Source: a virus. Taken from it: 24,219 bases of DNA. The notes under the pieces were generated by a model. It had not been told where the DNA came from. It made no database searches and saw only the letters and a program-made list of their open reading frames with translations. The stretch covers positions 1-24,219 of IMG/VR virus record IMGVR_UViG_3300040801_000600; one strand, given 5' to 3'. Shown here piece after piece: positions 14,649 through 22,376 of this stretch (position 1 is its first letter; every line of letters starts with the position of its first letter). A program made the position numbers and the translations under genes.

Positions 14649-15958
14649 TATTCATCACCTAAATGGTCTAAGTCTTCTGGTATATCTTGAGGTTTATCAT
14701 CAATACTGTCTTGTACATCTGGATACTGTTCTTCATTTACTAAGAATATCAAATCATTTCCATTCTCGTCTTTAGCAGTATCTCCATTTTGTTCAACAAT
14801 TCTCTTAAAATACCATACGTTTATTATACCAGCCTGACCAAAAGTTCTCGTCCCATCAGGGTTGAGGGGTGGAAGGTCATCTTCTATAAATCCATCAATC
14901 TTGTCATCAGGAATATTAAATGGACCAGTAATCGTTTTTTGGAAATACCAATCAATCAATCCACTATCTTCATTATGATAGATAAATGGTTTTCTTATTG
15001 GAGGATCACACTTAGTATATCCAGAATTTTCATCCCAAACAGGTCGAGGCGGATCATCTTCTAGACAATTGCTTGTAATACAACTAACATAATCTGTTGG
15101 GTTCATGTTGTTATTAGCATAACGCCAATACTTAACCATCAGATCATACCCATCCATACCATCAAGACGTTCAAGAGCACAAGAGATATCACGATCTTCT
15201 AAACAGAATGGTTCTTCTGTTGTGATATCATTAACGATGATCTTTTCACCTTGGAATGGTCTTCTACGACATGGAACTTCAGCGATTGAAATAATAGAAC
15301 AAAGAATCTCTTTCTTAATTTCCATTGGTTTATATACATGAGTTTCCATGGTAAAGTTCATGACAGTTTGGAGGACTCGTCTGTCACCTTCACCCAATTC
15401 AAATACATTATTAATAGAAATGTTGTCGAGAGTTACTTTGGATTTTCTTTCAATACCAAAGTTTCTTTCTTTGATGGAGAGATGGTCTTGTGGAGCAAAC
15501 CATGGCAAAATATTTTCCATGATCTGTTTCATATCAATATCATACTTCGTCCAAATAATAACTTCAAAAGAAAGATTATATGGAATTGGTTTCAAGTCCA
15601 CTTGCATTTCTCTTCTTTGTGGTCGTCCAAATTCATCAGTTTGTTCATTATCGTAGTATTCAATATTCAACAAACGATTTTCAAACTTACCACGCATACG
15701 TCCAGAGTCCCAAGTAATTCCAGTCATATTAACTGAAATTCTTGGAAGGTAATTATCAACCTGAACGTCAACATCATTTACATCAGATTTTAAGAGAATG
15801 GATGCAATCTTTTCTTTTGGAGCCAAAGTCATAACAACAGGCTTCACCCCAACGATGCGACCATCTTTGTCATAGACACGAGTAGTCATATCATTAAATT
15901 GATCTGAAAACGCAACAATTGACGTATATAATGACTTTGGATAGAAGTATGCTTTCAT
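14648..15958 (-). CDS. 15: Tail sheath stabiliser / tail terminator gp15, with long C-terminal extension
   Basis: A 436-residue protein. Residues 1-215 carry the gp15 core: MKAYFYPKSLY, a central VDLKPIPYNLSFEVIIWTKY strand pair, IDMKQIMENILPWFAPQ (142-157), and a final NFTMETHVYKP strand. In T4 (272 aa) gp15 caps the completed tail and binds gp3, the sheath and the neck. Residues 220-436 are an addition with seven Cys (220, 230, 252, 260, 293, 298, 317), many Pro and Asp, and two similar WYF units, DWYFQKTI (336-343) and VWYFKRIV (381-388), each followed by a D/G-rich loop. The extension may decorate the neck or tail-tube junction. AGGAG precedes the start; the 18-base gap to the acidic gene upstream has no promoter box. 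Confidence 0.85.
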   Translation of the reverse strand: MKAYFYPKSLYTSIVAFSDQFNDMTTRVYDKDGRIVGVKPVVMTLAPKEKIASILLKSDVNDVDVQVDNYLPRISVNMTGITWDSGRMRGKFENRLLNIEYYDNEQTDEFGRPQRREMQVDLKPIPYNLSFEVIIWTKYDIDMKQIMENILPWFAPQDHLSIKERNFGIERKSKVTLDNISINNVFELGEGDRRVLQTVMNFTMETHVYKPMEIKKEILCSIISIAEVPCRRRPFQGEKIIVNDITTEEPFCLEDRDISCALERLDGMDGYDLMVKYWRYANNNMNPTDYVSCITSNCLEDDPPRPVWDENSGYTKCDPPIRKPFIYHNEDSGLIDWYFQKTITGPFNIPDDKIDGFIEDDLPPLNPDGTRTFGQAGIINVWYFKRIVEQNGDTAKDENGNDLIFLVNEEQYPDVQDSIDDKPQDIPEDLDHLGDE

Positions 15959-15976
15959 TTAATTTAAAAACTCCTA

Positions 15977-16600
15977 TCAAGACATATAGTTTCTGAAGTT
16001 ACCAACTCCCTTGTCTTCTTCATATACACCCATCTTTGGAGCACGTTCAGCTTTCTCTGCTTCTTCTCTTGCTCGTCTTTCGTCTTCACCTTTCTTCACT
16101 CCTGGAAGCTGATCTTTTGGATCTTCAATAGTAATCTTCTCTTCAAGCTCTTCCTCTTCAGATTCCTCTTCTTCAGACTCTTCTTCTTCAGATTCCTCTT
16201 CAGAACCAAGTTGTTCCTCTTCTTCAGCTTCTTTCTCTTTGAATTCTTCGCTTGCAGATTCAAGATCATCTTGAGCAGAGTCAAGCTTTTCAGTTGCTTT
16301 GGCTTCGATTTCTTGATGAGTTTCATAGTCGATGACGCCTTCACCTTCCATTTCTTCAGCAGTAGTAATCATATTAACTGCGTCTGAAATGTCTTCTGCT
16401 GCATCTTCAAGATTCTCATATGCTTCATGCTCCCCTTCTTCAGTTTCAGGGTCGATTCCAGCTTCTACAGCATCATCTTCGACTTCTTCAGTATCATCAA
16501 CGTCATCTTCGACTTCCTCCATAGTTGGATCATAGTTTTCAAAAAGCATCTTAAGCTTCTTACCAAATTCTCCAGGTTCAAATTTTAGTTCGTCTGTCAT
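15977..16600 (-). CDS. Highly acidic protein of unknown function between gp14 and gp15
   Basis: A 207-residue protein of extreme acidity: residues 28-60 and 120-155 are mostly Glu and Asp, including serial S-E-E-E-E units (about 136-153). Between them, residues 60-125 form an Ala/Glu-rich helix, and the C-terminus (185-207) is mixed and ends NFRNYMS. No catalytic motif or membrane segment is visible. The short ordered N-terminus (DELKFEPGEFGKKLKMLFENY) and C-terminus could be docking peptides. It has its own exact late-promoter box and a GGGAGG Shine-Dalgarno, so strong late expression is likely. Possible roles are a virion or neck component, an assembly scaffold, or a DNA-mimic; none can be chosen from sequence. 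I do not recognise a family. Confidence 0.8.
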   Translation of the reverse strand: MTDELKFEPGEFGKKLKMLFENYDPTMEEVEDDVDDTEEVEDDAVEAGIDPETEEGEHEAYENLEDAAEDISDAVNMITTAEEMEGEGVIDYETHQEIEAKATEKLDSAQDDLESASEEFKEKEAEEEEQLGSEEESEEEESEEEESEEEELEEKITIEDPKDQLPGVKKGEDERRAREEAEKAERAPKMGVYEEDKGVGNFRNYMS

Positions 16601-16632
16601 GTCGTCCTCCCTTTATTAGACAGTTAGAATAT

Positions 16633-16640
16633 TATTTATA
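16633..16640 (-). promoter_or_regulatory. T4-type late promoter (TATAAATA) before the acidic gene
   Basis: Exact TATAAATA followed by ATATT, about 32 bases before the ATG at 16600, with GGGAGG in between. It falls in the short gap after gp14. Confidence 0.7.
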
Positions 16641-16644
16641 TATT

Positions 16645-17823
16645 TTACCAGTCTCCCCACAATTCTCTATTGTTACGCAATATTCTACCAGCAGGACCAT
16701 ATTTATTGTATCCAATGAAGTTGCGATAATCTTCAGAGTTTGTTGGGATTGGAAGACCAGTATCAGTATAAACTGGAATTCCTTGTTCATTCAATTCGCC
16801 AGATCGACCAGATGGAAGATCTCTATAAACATTTAAATCAGTCTGAGGATCAACCACTTGATCAGCAGCATCTTGAATTTCTTGATTTTCACCTTTAGCA
16901 CTAAATGGTTTTGGACCTTTAACTTTATATTTACTGGCAATTCGTCCATCTTCCAAATAATAATCATCTGGAACAGACCCATCATTATAATCTTCAAGAT
17001 TAGTTGGACCTGGAGCACCTCCAGTGGTTTCGTATTGCACTCTTCCACACTCATCTTCTGGCGATCCAGATGTTGGCGGATTTAAGTCTGGATTTGGGAA
17101 TGGATCTCTTAAATCGTCACAATCTGGTGTTGGAACAACGAATTGTGGATTCCCACTATAATAATCTGGTGGTAGACCTTGACTTATTGCATATTCTTCT
17201 AGTGACATATTTTGTGGGATTGGTCCATACTGCTCACCTTGACCAACAACAGGTGCAGATGTCTCTCTGCTTCTAAGAGTAAGTTTATACCAGAACTTAT
17301 GACCGAAGTGTTGAGCATTAGTCTCCAAAAAGTGTAAGCCACCAGTTATTACTTCATAAAATAGCCCATTATGTTGAGTTTGAAGTATGTCAGATGCAAT
17401 GGGACCATACCCACCTCTTCTGCTTGGTCGTGGTGTTAAGTTTGGAGATTCGACTGGGGTTTCACCAGAACGCCAGCCAACAAGTCTATCGAATGTTGAT
17501 CTATGAACATAAAGAGTTAATTCGTCAATATTTTCAAGACCAAAAGTAGAAAAGTTTTGTAATTCTTGGGTCCACTGTTCAGTGATGGCAGTAAGTTGAA
17601 ATGCACGATCCCAAACAGGTCTTGAGTTTTCTCCATGAATTGGATCTAGGCCATCTTTGTAATCATCAACATGTAAGGTATAATATTGAATAGGAATTCC
17701 AACAATGCCAGCCCATTCTGCCATCATATTGTCATACGTCTGTATTTCTCTATTATTGTCGTAATCCCCTTGATATTGTCCCCAATATCGTTTCCATCTC
17801 ATGGGATCTGGTGCTCCAGCCAT
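16645..17823 (-). CDS. 14: Neck protein gp14 with long Pro/Asp-rich C-terminal extension
   Basis: A 392-residue protein. Residues 35-190 resemble T4 gp14 (256 aa): GIPIQYYTLHVDDYKDGLDPIHGE, then FSTFGLENIDELTLYVHRSTFD (91-112), and GGLHFLETNAQHFGHKFWYKLTLRSRE (161-187). These match the F-G-x-x-x-x-D-E-x-x-[LF]-x-[VI]-x-[RK] and FWK-x-x-L-x-x-[KR]-x-E type features of gp14-family neck proteins. gp14 joins gp13 to seal the filled head and accept the tail. Residues 190-392 are Pro, Asp, Gly and Tyr rich with two Cys (233, 262), probably an extended decoration. The start has AGGAG and an exact late-promoter box about 27 bases upstream. Its neighbours are a metallopeptidase upstream and an acidic protein downstream. 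Confidence 0.8.
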   Translation of the reverse strand: MAGAPDPMRWKRYWGQYQGDYDNNREIQTYDNMMAEWAGIVGIPIQYYTLHVDDYKDGLDPIHGENSRPVWDRAFQLTAITEQWTQELQNFSTFGLENIDELTLYVHRSTFDRLVGWRSGETPVESPNLTPRPSRRGGYGPIASDILQTQHNGLFYEVITGGLHFLETNAQHFGHKFWYKLTLRSRETSAPVVGQGEQYGPIPQNMSLEEYAISQGLPPDYYSGNPQFVVPTPDCDDLRDPFPNPDLNPPTSGSPEDECGRVQYETTGGAPGPTNLEDYNDGSVPDDYYLEDGRIASKYKVKGPKPFSAKGENQEIQDAADQVVDPQTDLNVYRDLPSGRSGELNEQGIPVYTDTGLPIPTNSEDYRNFIGYNKYGPAGRILRNNRELWGDW

Positions 17824-17849
17824 ATAACGTACTCCTATATTCTAGAATG

Positions 17850-17857
17850 TATTTATA
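17850..17857 (-). promoter_or_regulatory. T4-type late promoter (TATAAATA) before gp14
   Basis: Exact TATAAATAC on the minus strand in the 38-base gap between the metallopeptidase stop and the gp14 ATG, with AGGAG downstream of it. Confidence 0.7.
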
Positions 17858-17861
17858 TGTT

Positions 17862-18932
17862 TTATGCTGTGCCAGATAACATATTGACAATCATAGATTT
17901 TAGTGACTTTGATAAATTTCCAAGATTCTCAGTTGCGTAAGCTATTGCTTCTGCCCAAAGTTCTTCAGGATTCGTAGCAGCATATTCACTAGGGGTTGAA
18001 CCTTTTTCGAACGCCAATGAACGAAGAGTTTGGAATTCATCTTTTTCTAATTTTGATGGAACTGACTGTAAACCTGTTTTAAAACTGAGTTTAGATAGAA
18101 CCTTTTTAAAACTTTCTTTATCTTTTAGAATATTTGGATTTCTTTTGAATGCTGAAGTAAATGTTTTCCCTAAATAAGATTTAACCGAAGTAGATGGTTT
18201 AATTGCTGTAACTTGCATTACAATTTCTGGGAGTACACGATCCAATTTTCTTCTTAATGGGGATGTATCAGACTGTGAAGCATGCCAAATTTCTTCTGCT
18301 TGTGTTGACGTTATAGAATCAGATTGATTCTCTTTGTGTCCATAATAACTTTTAAATGATGGGGAAACCACATTGTCTTTATACCACGAAACAAATTTTT
18401 CTTTTGTTTCTTTATCGAATTGTTTGTACCAAACACTATGAGCGAATTCATGAGTAACAGTATATTTAAATCTTTCTATATCCCCAAAAAATAATCCTTT
18501 ATTAACGAATATAGTTCCAGTTCTTGGATCTGCATATCCATAAATGTCTTTGTCTCCAACCTCTTTAATTAAAGCTTCTGCATTTTTTGGAAATTCAATA
18601 AGAACTAAACTTTGTTTTTGACTTCGAATCCCAAGCTTCCCAATATTATTAGATACTTCTTTGAGAATAGAATCTAATTTTTGTATTCTATTTTTTGTTA
18701 ATAATGGGTCTTTCAGAGGGCCACTGTCTTCTAAAGAATAGAATTTATTTTCGTGTTTTCTTTCTTTATCCAATACTCCAGAATATGGAATAAAAAATCC
18801 CATTTTTGGAAGTCGAGTCAATTGATTAGACTCAATCCATTTTTCTCCAGTCTTCGGGTTAGCCCCACGAAATTCCATCAGTTCGTCATATTGATGGTCT
18901 TTGTTGAAATAACTTTTGAAGTCTATATTCAT
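17862..18932 (-). CDS. Putative zinc metallopeptidase (HExxH) inserted between gp13 and gp14
   Basis: A 356-residue protein with HEFAH at 161-165 (two His zinc ligands, catalytic Glu162) at the end of a helix (RFKYTVTHEFAHSVWYKQF). A later NPEELWAEAIAY helix (321-332) can supply the third, Glu ligand (E324 or E328), the gluzincin pattern. Residues 125-150 form a strand-rich lead-in (YGYADPRTGTIFVNKGLFF), the expected edge strand before the active-site helix. N-terminal 1-100 is basic with no signal peptide or membrane segment, so a cytoplasmic or virion location is likely. Its ATG is three bases after the gp13 stop, making it part of the gp13 transcript. It may process neck or head proteins, act as an injected effector, or be an unrelated insertion. 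T4 has no counterpart between genes 13 and 14. Confidence 0.75.
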   Translation of the reverse strand: MNIDFKSYFNKDHQYDELMEFRGANPKTGEKWIESNQLTRLPKMGFFIPYSGVLDKERKHENKFYSLEDSGPLKDPLLTKNRIQKLDSILKEVSNNIGKLGIRSQKQSLVLIEFPKNAEALIKEVGDKDIYGYADPRTGTIFVNKGLFFGDIERFKYTVTHEFAHSVWYKQFDKETKEKFVSWYKDNVVSPSFKSYYGHKENQSDSITSTQAEEIWHASQSDTSPLRRKLDRVLPEIVMQVTAIKPSTSVKSYLGKTFTSAFKRNPNILKDKESFKKVLSKLSFKTGLQSVPSKLEKDEFQTLRSLAFEKGSTPSEYAATNPEELWAEAIAYATENLGNLSKSLKSMIVNMLSGTA

Positions 18933-18935
18933 TTA

Positions 18936-20192
18936 TTATCCCATATAGAAATCTGCAGGTAGAGAATAACGACCATCATGAATCTGATCTTCTAATTTTT
19001 CTCTTAATGCATCGCCACGACTTAGATATCCATCAGAATTAAATGAGCCGCCTCCTGGGAATGTAAGACCTGTATATTTCATTCCATTCATTCCGCATTG
19101 TATCATACAAAGTGCAAATGCATATTCTCTCACCCACTGATGCTCATACATGGCTTCATCTGGTACGCGACGAGTTACAGCGAAAGCGATAACACCTTTT
19201 GATTTTGGTGGAGGGGTAATTCTAACTTTATGTTCAAGTTCTAATAGCTGAACATTCGTTTTAATCGAATATAATGTTCTAAACATTTCAAGATATTGCA
19301 TACCCATTTCCCAACCAACAACATCAACGAATCCGCCATGAGAACCATGCCAATATCCATATCTATTATCTGTCCATGCTGTTGGGCTTTGCATTCCCCA
19401 GTTACCACCACCATGAAGAAGTAAGTGTAATGGTGAGAATAACGCTTCACCACCAGACCCATATTGACCAGTTCCAAAATATCCAACACCTAAATGAGAA
19501 TGGACAGCAATAACGTCACTTGGTACGTCATAAACGCTCTTGAACACAAATCCTTGTTTAGTGGGTTTGACTGTTGTATCGCCTTCAACCCAGAATGGAC
19601 CTTCAGCTTCAGGGTCACCCTTTTCAGTTTCAGTAAAACAGTGAGGATCTTGAATTCCATCACCACACCATCCCGGACCACGACAATCTGCTTCTTCTGG
19701 GCAGCATTCTCCATTTGCATCGACTGAAGGTAAAGGATTTGTACATTCGTCTAATGGAGGTTTAATGTGAGCAGTATTAAATGCTCCACAGTCTTGAGGT
19801 GGACATGCTGATGTGCCAGATGTTCCAGTAGTCCCTGAAGTACCTGTAGTGATACAATCTAATTCTAAATCTTGAAGTTGATCAAGAGTTAAATTATCAT
19901 TTTGCGTTGTCGTAAGTGGTTGAAGATATGGTTTTCTTGGTTTTCTCCATCTACCAGCAGTTGGTCCAGGTTGACATGGACTACCAGTTCCATCGTAGTA
20001 AACAGGTTCTGGACAAATAAGCATGACGCTATCTTCATTACCAATTCCTGAGGCATGCTCACCAAAATAATCAGTAGCTTGATCAATTAAATCATCAATC
20101 TGAGTAGAATCGATTAGCTGATCCACTATAGGAGCACCTAGTCTTCTTCTAATCCAATTCGCCAATTCTCTTTTTTTACGATAAGGTCGCAT
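18936..20192 (-). CDS. 13: Neck protein gp13 with Cys-rich insertion
   Basis: A 418-residue protein. Residues 1-45 read RPYRKKRELANWIRRRLGAPIV-x-QLID-x-TQIDDLIDQATDYFGEHASG, the opening of T4 gp13-type head-completion proteins (basic helix, then a [QE]-[IL]-x-D-x-[IL]-D-x-A motif leading to E-H). The C-terminal half resumes with GFVFKSVYDVPSDVIAV, W-E-M-G-M-Q-YLEM, and a final ALREKLEDQIHDG helix. T4 gp13 is 309 aa; the extra length is mainly a stretch at about 55-205 with eleven Cys (60, 73, 113, 130, 135, 150, 163, 164, 170, 176, 185) and a G-T-S-rich linker (117-128). The start has TTGGAG and an exact late-promoter box upstream. gp13 with gp14 closes the DNA-filled head for tail attachment. 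Confidence 0.8.
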   Translation of the reverse strand: MRPYRKKRELANWIRRRLGAPIVDQLIDSTQIDDLIDQATDYFGEHASGIGNEDSVMLICPEPVYYDGTGSPCQPGPTAGRWRKPRKPYLQPLTTTQNDNLTLDQLQDLELDCITTGTSGTTGTSGTSACPPQDCGAFNTAHIKPPLDECTNPLPSVDANGECCPEEADCRGPGWCGDGIQDPHCFTETEKGDPEAEGPFWVEGDTTVKPTKQGFVFKSVYDVPSDVIAVHSHLGVGYFGTGQYGSGGEALFSPLHLLLHGGGNWGMQSPTAWTDNRYGYWHGSHGGFVDVVGWEMGMQYLEMFRTLYSIKTNVQLLELEHKVRITPPPKSKGVIAFAVTRRVPDEAMYEHQWVREYAFALCMIQCGMNGMKYTGLTFPGGGSFNSDGYLSRGDALREKLEDQIHDGRYSLPADFYMG

Positions 20193-20220
20193 TTAAAATC
20201 TCCAAGTAAACTGTTATAAC

Positions 20221-20228
20221 TATTTATA
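20221..20228 (-). promoter_or_regulatory. T4-type late promoter (TATAAATA) before gp13
   Basis: Exact TATAAATA about 29 bases ahead of the gp13 ATG in the 70-base divergent region between gp13 and the plus-strand glycosyltransferase; TTGGAG follows at 20206-20201. Confidence 0.7.
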
Positions 20229-20262
20229 CGGATTCTAAATATAGTTAGGATGGTATTAATCG

Positions 20263-20979
20263 ATGACTCAACTATCATTTATAACAGTTTGCATGGGTAG
20301 ATTAGAACATCTACAACAAAGCCTTCCAAGAATATACGATAAACCAAATACTGAAACTATTGTAGTTGATTGGAGTTGTCCAGAACATTGTGGGGATTGG
20401 GTAGAATCTTGTTACCCAAAAACGAAATTAATAAGAGTTCATAACGAACCTGAGTTTCATAGAACTATTCCTAAAAACATTGGTGCTTCATATGCTACTG
20501 GTAAGTTTTTATGCTTTTTGGATGCTGATATGTTAGTAGAAGACTCTCTATTTGATAAAATAATCACTTTGGATGAGAATAAATTCTATACAAGATTGCC
20601 AACATATGCATCATATAAAACAGGTCAGAAGTGGATTAATCGTGATGGCATAACAGATTTTGATGACCCATCAACCACTGGATTCATCATAATACCCAAA
20701 ACTCTATTTTCTGGATTTGATATTGTATTTGATAAGTATGGATCAGAAGATATAGATTTACGTTTGCAGTTATTAACAACTGGAGTAAAAGAAGAAATTA
20801 TGGGGAAAGTCATTAATCCTATACGACATAATGATGATTCTAGAACAAAATATGAAAATATAACAATGTCAGTTTCCAGAAAGATATCAAGAGAGAAGTT
20901 ATTCAAAAAATGGGGAAGAGATGTAATCAATAAGTTTTTAATTGAGTCTCAAGATCCTTTAGTTCATCTAAGTTCGTAA
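20263..20979 (+). CDS. GT2-like glycosyltransferase (GT-A fold), only plus-strand gene
   Basis: A 238-residue protein starting MTQLSFITVCMGRLEHLQQSL, the usual opening of family-2 glycosyltransferases (strand, then a helix binding the nucleotide). TETIVVDWSCP (30-40) is the second strand, NIGASYATGKFLCFLDADM (72-90) ends in the DxD metal/nucleotide-sugar motif D87-A-D89, and YGSEDIDLRLQL (159-170) supplies the catalytic-base-type ED motif. His189 in a following I-R-H may complete metal binding. It probably transfers a sugar from a nucleotide donor to an unknown acceptor, either virion protein or host surface. AGGA precedes the ATG. The last 53 bases overlap the end of the convergent GT-sulfotransferase gene. 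It starts in the same opening (strand-turn, then C-M-[GD]-R-L) as that neighbour, suggesting kinship. Confidence 0.87.
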   Translation: MTQLSFITVCMGRLEHLQQSLPRIYDKPNTETIVVDWSCPEHCGDWVESCYPKTKLIRVHNEPEFHRTIPKNIGASYATGKFLCFLDADMLVEDSLFDKIITLDENKFYTRLPTYASYKTGQKWINRDGITDFDDPSTTGFIIIPKTLFSGFDIVFDKYGSEDIDLRLQLLTTGVKEEIMGKVINPIRHNDDSRTKYENITMSVSRKISREKLFKKWGRDVINKFLIESQDPLVHLSS

Positions 20980-22375
20980 TATTAACTTTTTTGGATAATT
21001 TAACAGTTCTAGGAGTAAAATTATAATCAGGTAAATCCAATAAAGAATAGATTTCATTAACAATTTTTCGTTGACCATCTTCAGTTTTTATTTGGGAGTA
21101 ATCCAAAACTAAATCAGAAAATTCTTTGTTTATACCTTCCATATTTTTTGTATCTTCTAATGATCGGTTATACATGATTTTAAATATTTCAGGATCAACT
21201 GGCTCATTGAATTCACTACTTTTAAATGATCGATATAATTCCCTTTTGCGGGCCACACACATTGAGACTGCTTTATCAAATGTATTTTGTCGATTTAGGG
21301 TAATTATCTTCCAATTATTATCTTTAAGATATTGGCATAGATCTTCTATCGAAGATACATCATGGACCCATTCCCACTGATTCATCATAATTTTAAATCC
21401 ATAATGCATTCGATAATCAACTGTCTGAAATTTTGATAACGCTTCTAACTTTTCAAGTTGACCTACATGTTGAGAGGCAAGAAGGCCAATCTTGGGATTA
21501 ACAATATTAAATAATTCATTATGACAGAAAATGTTTGGGTGTTGGGATAACACATCAATTAGAAAATGAGATCCAGATCTAAATGATGCTATTATACAAA
21601 ACTTCTGACCATCAATTGTTGGATATGAATCGTTGTCAATTTTTATCTTACCCCAGTCTCTACCAACATTAGAAATAATTTTTCCAGATTGAATATTTTC
21701 TTGACTAATTTTAGAATTTTTATCATTACATTCAAAGAAGTTAGGTTCTTTTGTGTTCATCATTTTATCTTCAGTAGGGTTCTGGATAGCTCTCATAAAT
21801 TTTGGATTAGTAATATTTTTATATTTCGCACCATTTTCTATGGCTCTCAGAATAATATCAACATCCTGATATCCCATCCCTTCAAGTTCTTCATCGTATC
21901 CACCAATAGAATTGAAGAAGGGTCGCTTCATAAAAATTCTACCAAAATAACCATTTCCCCAATTAGTTTTGTGTGGATCAAAAACTTCTCGCTCTTTACC
22001 CAAATGACCAATAACTACATCATCAACATCTATCATACTCACAACTTCTTCAATAAATCCTTTGACAATATAATTATCAGCATCTAGATTGCAAACAATA
22101 TCTCCAGTAGCAAATTTGTGTACACAGTTCTTAGCATGAGGGGAACTATAATAAACAGGTTCTAATGTTCTGTAATATTTTAAAAATCCCTTTTTAATAT
22201 AATCTTGCAAACGAGAATCTGATTTTACGAATTCATGCAATCCATCATGGGAGTTATAATTCAATAAAACTAATTCAGCGTCTCCATATTCTTCTATCTT
22301 TCTGAGATTGTAAAAAATGGTTTCTCTTAGTTGAAACAATCTATCCATACAAGTTGTGCAAAATGAAACTTTCAT
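20927..22375 (-). CDS. Glycosyltransferase-sulfotransferase fusion protein
   Basis: A 482-residue two-domain protein. Residues 1-200 are a GT-A glycosyltransferase: KVSFCTTCMDRLFQL start, AKNCVHKFATGDIVCNLDADN with DxD at 98-100, and GGYDEELEGMGYQDVDIILRA (158-178) with acceptor-site acidic residues. After a linker (200-255), residues 256-482 resemble PAPS-dependent sulfotransferases: FCIIASFRSGSHFLIDVL (259-276) is the 5'-phosphosulfate loop, and IITLNRQNTFDKAVSMCVARK (357-377) carries the Arg362 and Ser371 of the 3'-phosphate motif. The enzyme could add a sugar and then sulfate it, or sulfate a sugar added by a neighbour. Its ATG follows the upstream stop within two bases; only a weak AAGG precedes it, so coupling is likely. 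Confidence 0.88.
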   Translation of the reverse strand: MKVSFCTTCMDRLFQLRETIFYNLRKIEEYGDAELVLLNYNSHDGLHEFVKSDSRLQDYIKKGFLKYYRTLEPVYYSSPHAKNCVHKFATGDIVCNLDADNYIVKGFIEEVVSMIDVDDVVIGHLGKEREVFDPHKTNWGNGYFGRIFMKRPFFNSIGGYDEELEGMGYQDVDIILRAIENGAKYKNITNPKFMRAIQNPTEDKMMNTKEPNFFECNDKNSKISQENIQSGKIISNVGRDWGKIKIDNDSYPTIDGQKFCIIASFRSGSHFLIDVLSQHPNIFCHNELFNIVNPKIGLLASQHVGQLEKLEALSKFQTVDYRMHYGFKIMMNQWEWVHDVSSIEDLCQYLKDNNWKIITLNRQNTFDKAVSMCVARKRELYRSFKSSEFNEPVDPEIFKIMYNRSLEDTKNMEGINKEFSDLVLDYSQIKTEDGQRKIVNEIYSLLDLPDYNFTPRTVKLSKKVNITNLDELKDLETQLKTY

Positions 22376-22376
22376 A

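Noticed and set aside
14287-14775. 162-residue plus-strand open frame opposite gp16/gp15
   Set aside because: Ser/Phe-rich antisense shadow of well-supported genes, with no Shine-Dalgarno or recognisable motif.
16146-16210. TCTTCTTCAGA-type repeats as a DNA repeat element or CRISPR-like array
   Set aside because: They are codon repeats for the S-E-E-E-E units; irregular spacing and no spacers.
16332-16535. Ser-rich plus-strand open frame
   Set aside because: Complement of Glu/Asp codons in the acidic protein; compositional artefact.
20233-20240. TCTAAATA on the plus strand as a late promoter for the plus-strand glycosyltransferase
   Set aside because: One base off consensus and only about 23 bases from the ATG; too weak in AT-rich sequence to call.
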